Shown: piece after piece, positions 25,686 through 33,052 of the stretch
Numbering within the stretch: position 1 is the first letter of the stretch
Layout of the letters: every line of letters starts with the position of its first letter
Assembly (NCBI GenBank): GCA_963835825.1
Contig: CAWIGZ010000014.1
Coordinates: 215,188 to 279,187 of the forward strand
Reading direction: 5' to 3'
Origin: JADGRB01 sp963835825
GTDB taxonomy: Bacteria; Myxococcota_A; Polyangia; Fen-1088
Length of the DNA stretch: 64,000 nucleotides
The notes under the pieces: model-generated
What the model was told of the DNA's origin: nothing
The model's database searches: none
Seen by the model: the letters and a program-made list of their open reading frames with translations, nothing else
Position numbers and translations under genes: made by a program

Positions 25686-27464
25686 ATGGCGCGCCTTTTA
25701 TCCGTGAACGTGGGCCTTCCACGCGACATCCAGTGGAAGGGGCGCACGGTGCGCACCGGGATCTGGAAGGACCCCGTGGCGGGGCGCTGTCGGGCGCGAC
25801 GGCTCAATCTGGACGGCGACGGGCAAGGCGACCTGGCCGGGCACGGCGGTGAGCAGCGCGCCGTCTTCGTCTACCAGATCGAGTCCTATCGCCACTGGGA
25901 AGAACGGCTGCAGAGGACTGACTTCGTCCCCGGACAGTTCGGCGAGAACTTCACGATCGAAGGCCTGACCGACGATGTCGTCTGCATCGGCGACCGATAT
26001 CGCATCGGCAGCGCGCTGTTCGAAGTGACCCAGCCGCGCGTGACCTGCTATCGGGTCGGCATCCGGACGAACGAGCCGCGGATGCCGGCCCTGTTGACGT
26101 CGAGCGGACGGCCCGGCTTCTACTTTCGCGTGCTCGAGGAAGGCGAAGTGGGCGCCGGTGACGAGATCGTGAAGGTTGGGCAGGCGCCAGAGCGGATGAC
26201 GGTCGAGGAGATCAACGCGCTCCTCTACTCTCCAGCGCACACACCCGATCGCCTGCGGCGCGCCTTGCAGATCGACGCGCTCTCGCCGGGGTGGCGCGCG
26301 TCATTCGAGGCGTTGCTGGAGAGCGCGACCAGCGCGGCGGGTCGGGTGGGCGGCGGCAACGCGGGGCTGGCGCCGGACGCGGCCGCGCATCCGGCGAAGC
26401 CCGGATTTCGGCCGCTGCTGGTGACGTCGATTGCCCGGGAGGCGACGGACGTCCTCTCGCTGACGATGCAGAGCGCGGACCGTCAGCCGCTTCCGGCGGC
26501 GCTGCCGGGCCAGTACGTGGTGTTGCGTATCCCAGGGAGCGCCGACGGCCGGCCGATTTTTCGCAGCTACTCGCTGTCGGACTCCCGATCGGCGGAGCGC
26601 TATCGCATCAGCGTGAAGGTCGAGCCGAACGGGGCCGCCGGCGCCTACCTGCGCGACCACGTCGGAGTCGGCGACGCGCTCGACGTGAGCGCGCCGCGGG
26701 GAAGCTTCCTCTTGCAGTCGGGTGAGGGCCCGGTGGTGCTGCTCAGCGCGGGGATCGGAGTTACGCCGGTCCTGGCGATGCTGCAGGCGTTGGGAGAGGC
26801 CGGCTCGCCCCGGCAGGTCGTCTGGCTCCACGCCGCCCGCGATGGGCAACATCATCCGTTCGCGGCGGAAGTGCGGCGCCTCATGGCCATGCTCCCGCGC
26901 GGGCGCGCCTACGTCTGCTACAGCAGGCCTGGCGAGCTCGACAAGGTGGGCGTGGATTTCGATACTGCCGGACACCTGTCGCGGTCCACCTTCGAGGACG
27001 TGGGGCTGCCGCGCGACGGAGATGCCTATCTTTGCGGGCCGACCCGCTTCATGGCCGAGATGAAGGAGGCGCTGATCGCCTTCGGCGTGGCGTCCCGGCG
27101 CATTCACCTGGAGATCTTCAACGGCAGCGAGTCGATCACCCCGGGCGTCGTCGCTTCGGGCGCCGCGCGCCCCGCGCCGCACCTGCCCGCCGGGGACGCC
27201 GAGACGGGTCCGCTCGTGTCGTTCGCCCGCAGCGGAGTCGCGGCCCACTGGAACCCCTCCGTCCACCAGAGCATCCTGGAGCTGGCCGAGGCGTGCGACG
27301 TTCCGGTCCGCTGGTCGTGCCGGACCGGTGTCTGTCATACCTGCGAGAGCGGGCTGGTCTCGGGGCAGGTCGATTACGAGCCGCAGCCGCTCGACGCTCC
27401 GGCGGAAGGCAACCTGCTGGTCTGCTGCTCGCGGCCGACGGGCGATCTGGTCGTCGATCTCTGA
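25686..27464 (+). CDS. MOSC domain - flavoreductase - ferredoxin fusion protein
   Basis: The 592-residue protein has three parts. Residues 1-220 are a MOSC domain (GHGGEQRAVFVYQIESYRHW, FGENFTIEG, QPRVTCYRVGIR with its Cys). Residues 240-490 are an FNR-type FAD/NAD(P)H oxidoreductase (FRSYSLSDS, VVLLSAGIGVTPVLAML, AYLCGPTRFM). The last 90 residues are a plant-type 2Fe-2S ferredoxin with CRTGVCHTCESG and a terminal CCSRP. All cofactor motifs are present. It probably passes electrons from NAD(P)H to a molybdenum-cofactor-linked or hydroxylamine-reducing reaction, like YiiM-type proteins. The ATG at 25686 starts the MOSC motif; the longer frame upstream is not coding. Confidence 0.85.
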   Translation: MARLLSVNVGLPRDIQWKGRTVRTGIWKDPVAGRCRARRLNLDGDGQGDLAGHGGEQRAVFVYQIESYRHWEERLQRTDFVPGQFGENFTIEGLTDDVVCIGDRYRIGSALFEVTQPRVTCYRVGIRTNEPRMPALLTSSGRPGFYFRVLEEGEVGAGDEIVKVGQAPERMTVEEINALLYSPAHTPDRLRRALQIDALSPGWRASFEALLESATSAAGRVGGGNAGLAPDAAAHPAKPGFRPLLVTSIAREATDVLSLTMQSADRQPLPAALPGQYVVLRIPGSADGRPIFRSYSLSDSRSAERYRISVKVEPNGAAGAYLRDHVGVGDALDVSAPRGSFLLQSGEGPVVLLSAGIGVTPVLAMLQALGEAGSPRQVVWLHAARDGQHHPFAAEVRRLMAMLPRGRAYVCYSRPGELDKVGVDFDTAGHLSRSTFEDVGLPRDGDAYLCGPTRFMAEMKEALIAFGVASRRIHLEIFNGSESITPGVVASGAARPAPHLPAGDAETGPLVSFARSGVAAHWNPSVHQSILELAEACDVPVRWSCRTGVCHTCESGLVSGQVDYEPQPLDAPAEGNLLVCCSRPTGDLVVDL

Positions 27465-27663
27465 TCGACTGGGAGCCTACGAGCGACCTTGTCGCTTGTT
27501 CCAGCCATGGAACGCGGAGTGGTCGCCCGCGTCCCGTTTGTAGACGGCCATCTCGATCCGAGGAGATCTGACCTTCGGGTCGTGGCCGAAATCGGCGCGG
27601 CAGCAAAAGTCGCGACAGCCGCAGGCCCGGCGTAAACGGCAGCGGCGGGCAGAAGGATCAGGA

Positions 27664-27768
27664 CCCAGGGTTGCAGCCCTGGGCCCTCTGTCAGGCGGAT
27701 GAAAGTCTGACGAGCAGGGACGATAAAGCCGTGAGGATCGATCGTCCAGTTCCTTCCGCCCGCGGCGG
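27664..27768 (+). ncRNA. Candidate structured leader RNA
   Basis: Two hairpins precede a zinc-ribbon ORF: CCCAGGG/CCCTGGG with a 6-base loop (27664-27683), and GTCAG/CTGAC around GCGGATGAAAGT (27690-27711). The next stretch, GATAAAGCCGTGAGG, leads to the ATG. It resembles the 5' leaders of small mobile-element ORFs but I cannot name a family. Confidence 0.25.
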
Positions 27769-27912
27769 ATGGAAGACGAAGAGCCTCTATTTCAGCTGGG
27801 TTGCGCGTTGTGCCGGCGCGTCTTCTTCGTGTGCCGCCGAGACTTTCGCGGGCAGATCTATTGCCCGGGCTGTCGTGACGTAGGTCGAGCGCGCGCCCGA
27901 CGCGCGGCCAAG
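27769..27912 (+). pseudogene. Truncated zinc-ribbon protein of mobile-element type
   Basis: The frame from ATG 27769 encodes CALCRRVFFVCRRDFRGQIY and CPGC, a small zinc-ribbon seen in short accessory ORFs next to insertion elements. The usual basic, Arg-rich helical tail is cut short after about 48 codons where it meets the Fic gene's 3' end. One of the usual Cys in the CR.CDRGQ motif is replaced (CRRDFRGQ), a further sign of decay. Confidence 0.4.
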
Positions 27913-27914
27913 CC

Positions 27915-29090
27915 TCACCTTGCGCGCAGCCGTCTCTCCGCCGTCTCCACCACCTCGAACAATCCGACCGCTTCCCAGGCGCGGTTGCGCTTGCCGGCGT
28001 TGACTCGCTTGATCACACCAGCTTCCTCAAGCTGAATCATCGCCAGACGCGCCGCCTGGTTCGACACACTGGCGATTCGCTCCGCAGTGCCGACGTCGAG
28101 GACTGGGTGCCCTGGTAGGGCCTCGACCAGCTTATCGGCGGCTGAACCCGAGCGGGGGCGACCGACCGCCTCTCGCCACTGGGTGCGCAATCGGTCGACC
28201 GCCGACGCCAGTCGTCCGGCTTCGTCAGCCGCTGTTCGGACGGCGGCCGCGAAGAGTCCGCACCACTCCGACACCTTTCCCGCTCGGAAGGCCACTAATC
28301 CCCGAACGTAGGCCTTTGCGTTGGCCCCGAGCACCAGGCTTACCGGCGGGACGAACCCGGGAGTCAGACCTCGGCGGCGCAGGACGGCGTGGATGAGGCA
28401 GCGACCCACGCGACCGTTTCCGTCCGGGAACGGATGGATCGTCTCGAACTGGGCGTGGACGATCGCCGCCTGGATGACCGCGGGCAGGTCGTCTCGGGAC
28501 GCGAAGATGCAGAGATCGGCCACCAAGCCAGGGACTCGATCCTCTGGTGGGGGGATGAAGTCTGCGTGTTCCGGCGTACTCCCGCCTCCGATCCAGCCCT
28601 GGGCCGTCCGAAGCTTTCCGCCAAGGTGCCGATCGGGCGTGGCCTCGAGCAGTATCCGGTGGACGTTTAGGACGTCGCGAGTCGCGAGCGGTTTGCTTCG
28701 ACTTCCGAGCGCGACAGCTGCTTCCATCGCCGCCACGTTTCCCAAAACAGAGTCAGCCGTCAGGTCCTTGTGGGTCCGGCCAAAGTCGGCCCGGGCGAGG
28801 CGCCGGTGTGAGATCTCGAGACCCTCTATCCGCGACGAGGCAACCGATTCGGCGCGAAGAAGCTGCCGCCCAAGCGCTTCCCAAGAGACTCCGCCGGGTG
28901 GTTGAGCTCCGAGCTGCCGCACAGCCGTGGTCGCGGCCTCGGCCGCTTCGGCGACATCCGCTGGAATCGCCAGGTCCAGCTCGCCGATTTCGTCAGGGAC
29001 GAAGGCCTCGTAGTAGAAGCCGCTTCGCGACTTTCGACCTCCGAACGCCTCCAGGTCCGCCCGCCAGTGGCGCTTCACGAGCGTCGGCAT
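27915..29090 (-). CDS. Fic family adenylyltransferase
   Basis: The 391-residue protein has the Fic active-site motif HPFPDGNGRVGR near residue 220. In the N-terminal third it has an inhibitory helix motif SSRIEG, typical of self-inhibited class II Fic proteins. A C-terminal winged-helix-like segment (RIASVSNQAARLAMIQLEE) ends the chain. Family members AMPylate Thr/Tyr residues on target proteins. All catalytic residues are present and the length is normal. It is divergent from the gene at 29187, with a 22-base palindrome between them that could bind the winged helix. It may be a stress or toxin-antitoxin-like function on accessory DNA. Confidence 0.85.
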   Translation of the reverse strand: MPTLVKRHWRADLEAFGGRKSRSGFYYEAFVPDEIGELDLAIPADVAEAAEAATTAVRQLGAQPPGGVSWEALGRQLLRAESVASSRIEGLEISHRRLARADFGRTHKDLTADSVLGNVAAMEAAVALGSRSKPLATRDVLNVHRILLEATPDRHLGGKLRTAQGWIGGGSTPEHADFIPPPEDRVPGLVADLCIFASRDDLPAVIQAAIVHAQFETIHPFPDGNGRVGRCLIHAVLRRRGLTPGFVPPVSLVLGANAKAYVRGLVAFRAGKVSEWCGLFAAAVRTAADEAGRLASAVDRLRTQWREAVGRPRSGSAADKLVEALPGHPVLDVGTAERIASVSNQAARLAMIQLEEAGVIKRVNAGKRNRAWEAVGLFEVVETAERRLRAR

Positions 29091-29131
29091 CGCTGGATCA
29101 AGATACCGTCGAACCTTTGCTTCGGCAAGAC

Positions 29132-29153
29132 TATGTCAAATCATCTTGACATA
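29132..29153. promoter_or_regulatory. Palindrome in the divergent fic/29187 promoter region
   Basis: TATGTCAA and TTGACATA are perfect inverted repeats separated by ATCATC. TTGACA is present on both strands and could serve as -35 for each direction; TATACT follows at 29162-29167 for the rightward gene with sub-optimal spacing. A shared operator is the simplest reading. Confidence 0.5.
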
Positions 29154-29186
29154 ACCTTTGATATACTCTTCGACGAGGACATGGAT

Positions 29187-29642
29187 ATGTCGGACTCAGA
29201 ATCAGATGTCGATCAGCGTCCAGCCGCTCAGGAGTTGTTCGCGAATCTGAAAGGTGCGCTGCCCGACCTAAAGGCGCTCCTAGAAAAGTGCAGCAGCCAC
29301 TGGGGCTACGAGGATCCTGTGTATCGATTCTATCACCACAGCTTCAAGGTCTATCGTCTCCAGGAGACCACGGCCGAGATCGTAAAGGCACTTCAGACCC
29401 TGGCGCCAGAGCGGGAGCTCCACGACGAGTTCATCCGGATCGTTCGAGAAGGCACCGGGAAGGCGTTCGCGCTCGAGCACAACGCGATCTGGCTGGAGAC
29501 GACGCGGCCGATCCTGGAGGCCTTCTTCCATGCCCGCTTCTTCCTCGAGATGGCAGTCCGCTACGGCGAGGGCCTGGAGTCACCGCCGAACCTGCTGCCA
29601 AGTGGCTGGGCCGCGCTCCTCTATCTCTACGACTTGCGCTGA
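29187..29642 (+). CDS. Conserved hypothetical protein
   Basis: The 151-residue product is soluble and mostly helical: DLKALLEKCSSHWGYEDPVY, RFYHHSFKVYRLQ, EFIRIVREGTGKAFAL, PILEAFFHARFFLEMAVRYG. I recognise it only as a widespread hypothetical protein with no assigned role. The ATG at 29187 is chosen because GAGG lies 8 bases upstream; an ATG at 29181 is too close. The promoter region is AT-rich and contains the palindrome shared with the Fic gene. It may be regulated together with fic, but nothing shows a functional link. Confidence 0.7.
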   Translation: MSDSESDVDQRPAAQELFANLKGALPDLKALLEKCSSHWGYEDPVYRFYHHSFKVYRLQETTAEIVKALQTLAPERELHDEFIRIVREGTGKAFALEHNAIWLETTRPILEAFFHARFFLEMAVRYGEGLESPPNLLPSGWAALLYLYDLR

Positions 29643-29663
29643 CGACCTGGCCAGCGCTGTTCG

Positions 29664-30060
29664 ATGGTGCGCTTTAGTCCGGACCGACTCGGCAAGGACG
29701 AAGCTGCGTTCGCGCAAGATACGTTGCGAGCATTTCGAGAGCGCCTGATCCGCAGCGACATGGATCGTCGGTTGCTTGAGCGCACCGTCGAGTTTGCACG
29801 TCGCACGAAGGCATTCGACTGGAAAAAGCTACCGAAAGATCTGCGCGTCGCCATCGATTCGAGCCCACTGGAAGGTGCTGGGCGCGTCGAAGACACCATC
29901 AATTTGCTCGGACACGCCGCACGCAACGTCGTCGGTTGCGCCGCCGATCTGCTTGGCTGGTCCGTAGAAAAGGTAGCCGTGGCGGCCGGGATCCCCGTGT
30001 TATTGGAGTCGAGCGTAAAGAAGGGCCTCGACGTCGAGTGGAGCGACCCGGATGCGAAGG
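29664..30060 (+). pseudogene. Fragment of an IS1182-type transposase
   Basis: The frame reads LRAFRERLIRSDMDRRLLER, FDWKKLPKDLRVAIDSSPL and GAGRVEDTINLLGHAARNVV, matching the region just before the DDE core of IS1182-like transposases. After residue 130 the similarity ends. The DDE catalytic residues are not covered, so it is inactive. Confidence 0.6.
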
Positions 30061-30228
30061 GGGAGGTGTTGGGTGCAGAAACTCCATCCGAGGCTCAAGC
30101 GGCTTGCGGTTCCAGCGACGGTGAGGCGCGCGCAGCGAGCGCACCGTCGCCGTCGCCCAGCTCTAGCTCGCGGAAATCGCGGACTTTCGCGCGCGCTTGC
30201 TACACGCCTTGCTACACGCGATGGGCGG

Positions 30229-30248
30229 TGGAGGCGCCGGGAGTCGAA
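30229..30248 (-). other. tRNA/tmRNA-like 3'-end relic (candidate att site)
   Basis: On the minus strand TTCGACTCCCGGCGCCTCCA matches the T-loop, 3' T-stem and acceptor end of a tRNA or tmRNA. The 5' partner of the T-stem is not complementary and the rest of the molecule is missing, so only the tail remains, as after site-specific integration. Confidence 0.4.
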
Positions 30249-30419
30249 CACGTCCGTCAACCCCGACACTTCGGGGGCTTGCACAGACTCCCGCGCGATT
30301 ACGGCAACTTTCGTGAGGTCTGGTTGGTTCGAGTTTGGGACGGTTGGATCTGTTTGGGCAGCTGGCGGGCAAGATCTTCGCCGTCCAGCTCGCAACGCAG
30401 GCGTCCGGCTGGAGAGCCC

Positions 30420-30707
30420 TCATAGGTCCTTGAACAGATCCCGAAGTTTCACGTCGAGGCCTCGGGCGATTCCGCAGAGCGACGCGAGTGTGGGGTTCGA
30501 GCGACCGTGTTCCAGGTCTAGAAGGTGCTGGACGCTAATCGCGGCCTTCTCGGCGAGGCCCTCTTGAGTGGTCCCCCGCTCAATTCGCAGCTGCCGGATC
30601 GTTTCTCCCAGCGAGACCAGGGTGCGTAGGGTCGCGGGATCGGACCTAGCGTTCGAACGCCACGTTCGTTGGACCCTCTTCTTGACCCGCGGCACTCCGG
30701 TGAGCAA
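30420..30707 (-). CDS. XRE-family HTH regulator
   Basis: The 95-residue protein is a basic N-terminal segment followed by one HTH_3 domain: IRQLRIERGTTQEGLAEKA, HLLDLEHGRSNPTLASLCGI. The listed start is TTG 30707; a GTG 15 bases downstream, preceded by CCGGA, is an alternative. It is divergent from the DUF4143 ATPase gene, and two GGACTAGT repeats lie right upstream, so autoregulation is likely. Whether it also controls the ATPase cannot be shown. Confidence 0.75.
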   Translation of the reverse strand: MLTGVPRVKKRVQRTWRSNARSDPATLRTLVSLGETIRQLRIERGTTQEGLAEKAAISVQHLLDLEHGRSNPTLASLCGIARGLDVKLRDLFKDL

Positions 30708-30717
30708 AGCCGATGCT

Positions 30718-30744
30718 CGGACTAGTCACCATAGGACTAGTCCG
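30718..30744. promoter_or_regulatory. Paired GGACTAGTC operator sites
   Basis: GGACTAGTC occurs at 30719-30727, and the fully palindromic GGACTAGTCC at 30734-30743. A rightward -10-like TATACT follows at 30747. The paired sites lie 11 bases upstream of the XRE start, as expected for an autorepressor operator. Confidence 0.5.
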
Positions 30745-30828
30745 ATATACTTCATCCGTGTTGTCGAGCTGGAATGCGTAAGGATCACCAGCTCAGCCAA
30801 GGAGGGCCTAGGACCTTCGGTGTTCCTT

Positions 30829-30857
30829 GCAAATTTAACGACGAACGTTAGATTTGC
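30829..30857. promoter_or_regulatory. Near-perfect 12-bp inverted repeat before the ATPase gene
   Basis: GCAAATTTAACG and CGTTAGATTTGC match at 11 of 12 positions around a 5-base spacer, ending 4 bases before the ATG at 30862. It would cover the ribosome-binding site and could act as an operator or an RNA hairpin limiting translation. Confidence 0.45.
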
Positions 30858-30861
30858 ACGG

Positions 30862-32034
30862 ATGATTACGCGCCGCGCCACGAAGCTCGTCCGGGAAGCT
30901 CTCGACCGCCAGGCCGCCGTGGGCCTGCTCGGGCCGCGGCAGGTCGGGAAAACCACCCTCGCCCGGAACCTGGGCGAAGGGAAGGGCGCGCTGTACCTGG
31001 ACCTCGAAGCGCCCGAAGACCGCGCCAAGCTCGCCGAGCCGGCGCTCTTCCTGCGCAACTACGAGGACCGGCTGGTGATCCTCGACGAGATTCACCGGGT
31101 GCCGGAGCTGTTCATGACCCTGCGGGGCCTCATCGATGAAGGCCGCCGCAGCGGACGCAGGCATGGCCGCTTCCTGGTGCTGGGCTCCGCGGCGATCGAT
31201 CTCCTCCGCCAGTCGGGTGAGACGCTCGCGGGCCGCATCGCCTATATCGATCTCGGGCCGTTCGACGTCCTCGAAGCAGGGGCGAAGGAGCCGGATCGCT
31301 CGGTCCTGTGGCTGCGGGGAGGGTTCCCGGACAGTTTCCTCGCCCGGACGGACGCCGAGAGCCTGTCCATTCGGAAGGACTTCATCCGCACCTATCTCGA
31401 GCGCGACGTTCCGCAGTTCGGGCCTCGCCTGCCGGCCGAAACGCTTGGCCGCCTCTGGACGATGCTCGCCCACAGCCAGGGAACCATGCTGAATGCGTCG
31501 CGCCTGGCCGGAGGCCTGGCCATCAGCTCGCCGACCGTCACGCGCTACATCGACCTTCTTGTCGATCTCCTGCTCGTTCGCCGGCTCCAGCCGTTCCACA
31601 CGAACACCGGCAAGCGGCTTGTGAAGTCGCCGAAGGTCTATGTGCGCGACAGCGGGCTCACCCATGCGCTCCTCGGCATCGAAGACCAGAACGAGCTGGC
31701 CGGCCATCCCGTCGTCGGGGCGAGCTGGGAGGGATTCGTAATCGAGAATCTCCTGGCGGTGGCTCCCGCCCGCACAGAGGCGAGCTTTTACCGGTCGGCC
31801 GGCGGAGCGGAGATCGACCTCGTCCTCGACATTCCGAAGCAGGGCCGGTGGGCGATCGAGATCAAGCGCGGCCTGACCGCCCGGCCCGAGAAGGGCTTCC
31901 ACCAAGCCTGCGAGGACATCCGGCCCGATCGCCGGTTCCTCGTCTATTCCGGCGCCGATCGGTATCCCGCGACGGCCGACACTGAGGTGATCGGGATCAA
32001 AGAGCTGGCCGAGACGCTGCTGGTAGCCGCGTAA
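30862..32034 (+). CDS. DUF4143 P-loop ATPase (AAA_14)
   Basis: The 390-residue protein has Walker A LLGPRQVGKTTLARNL, Walker B RLVILDEIHRVPE, then RFLVLGSAAIDLLRQSGETL and the DUF4143 C-terminal half with a wHTH-like part (GGLAISSPTVTRYIDLLVDL) and a PD-(D/E)xK-like core FYRSAGGAEIDLVLDI and WAIEIKRG. These ATPases are widespread and often found as isolated accessory genes; their function is not settled. The start at 30862 has no strong ribosome-binding site and lies under an inverted repeat. It is divergent from the XRE gene. Confidence 0.85.
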   Translation: MITRRATKLVREALDRQAAVGLLGPRQVGKTTLARNLGEGKGALYLDLEAPEDRAKLAEPALFLRNYEDRLVILDEIHRVPELFMTLRGLIDEGRRSGRRHGRFLVLGSAAIDLLRQSGETLAGRIAYIDLGPFDVLEAGAKEPDRSVLWLRGGFPDSFLARTDAESLSIRKDFIRTYLERDVPQFGPRLPAETLGRLWTMLAHSQGTMLNASRLAGGLAISSPTVTRYIDLLVDLLLVRRLQPFHTNTGKRLVKSPKVYVRDSGLTHALLGIEDQNELAGHPVVGASWEGFVIENLLAVAPARTEASFYRSAGGAEIDLVLDIPKQGRWAIEIKRGLTARPEKGFHQACEDIRPDRRFLVYSGADRYPATADTEVIGIKELAETLLVAA

Positions 32035-32360
32035 GCGCCGAAAGGGCGGGGAGGGCAGGGGCCGCTCCATGCCGGCAGCCGCTGCACAAACGTCAGCAAT
32101 TTCGCTTAGATGGTTTTGAAACGATTAGAAATCGGGGCTTCGTCGATGGCTCCGGAAGCGACCCAGAGCGCAATCAGTCTGGAAGGCCGGCGAGTACCGG
32201 ATTGACCAACGGCGGTGAGAGGTGAGGCGCGGATGCCCGCCCGGGCTCTCGGCCCTGCTTCGATCGGAGCCAATCGGGCTCCGGCTCACTGCGGATCACT
32301 TTCCGCCCGAAGCCTCCCATGATGTGCCGGTCCCTAAGGTGCCGGTTGTCGGCGACGAAG
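32035..32360. other. Intergenic region without a supported gene
   Basis: No credible reading frame. It contains an AT-richer stretch near 32085-32140 but no clear terminator. Confidence 0.4.
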
Positions 32361-32741
32361 CTAGGCCCGGGCACCCTGCGGCTTGGCGACGAACCGGCGG
32401 CCCCCGCCGAGGCCGAACCGGATCGCTACGAGCTCGGCCCAGGCGACCACCAGTAGCATGGCGAGAAATGGGGCAATGCCCCGACGCCGGGCTGCCCGCA
32501 GCCTCGTCCAGCAGTCGGCAGTCACCACCGTGCCGTCGGAGCGGCGCAGGATCCGCACGCACAGTCGTCCTTCGCTCTCCGCCACCAGCCGGCGCGCCTC
32601 CGCGCGACCGAAGGCCTCGACGTAGTAGACGTTCTGTCGGCAATGGCCGCAGAACCGGATCGGGCCGTCGCCGCGCATACTCGACCAGGGGACCGTGCAA
32701 GGTGAGGAGATTTCGACCTGGTCCACCGCATCTTGCTTCAT
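32361..32741 (-). CDS. Cys-containing membrane-anchored hypothetical protein
   Basis: The 126-residue protein reads VEISSPCTVPWSSMRGDG, IRFCGHCRQNVYYVEAF, AEARRLVAESEGRLCVRILR, SDGTVVTADC. It ends with a hydrophobic segment (PFLAMLLVVAWAELVAI) and a short basic tail. I recognise the CxHC-QNVY and GRLCVR...TADC pattern from proteins found in myxobacteria, acidobacteria and planctomycetes, but no function is assigned. The ATG at 32741 has GAGGGAG upstream. It is probably tail-anchored, with the metal-binding-like part in the cytoplasm. Confidence 0.7.
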   Translation of the reverse strand: MKQDAVDQVEISSPCTVPWSSMRGDGPIRFCGHCRQNVYYVEAFGRAEARRLVAESEGRLCVRILRRSDGTVVTADCWTRLRAARRRGIAPFLAMLLVVAWAELVAIRFGLGGGRRFVAKPQGARA

Positions 32742-33052
32742 GCTCCCTCGATCAAGAGACAGCGGCTGCGCGAACAAGTTCCCGCACCCCGAACGGCGCG
32801 GCCCGGCGCCCAGAAAGTCGCGCGGCGTTGACGGGTTGCGGTGCCGGGTCCTACCCGGGGGTTGATGGCGCCGAGTCCCCGAGTCGACGGTTCATACCGT
32901 CTCTCTGGGGCAACCCCAGGGATACTTGAGAAGATAGCCACATCACCGCACGGTGCTCAGGTCAGGACCTGGCCGCCCCACCACGCAAGACGAGAACAGT
33001 CGGGGACTCGGCGTCCATCACATTGATGGTCGATCATCTGGCAAAAGGATTC
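32742..33052. other. Intergenic region without a supported gene
   Basis: I see nothing recognisable between the membrane protein and the left end of the ISKra4-type element. Confidence 0.4.

Noticed and set aside
27690..27750. Resemblance of GGATGAAAG and GCCGTGAG blocks to riboswitch-type leaders
   Set aside because: The order and spacing do not match a riboswitch I know, and the downstream ORF is not a metabolic gene.
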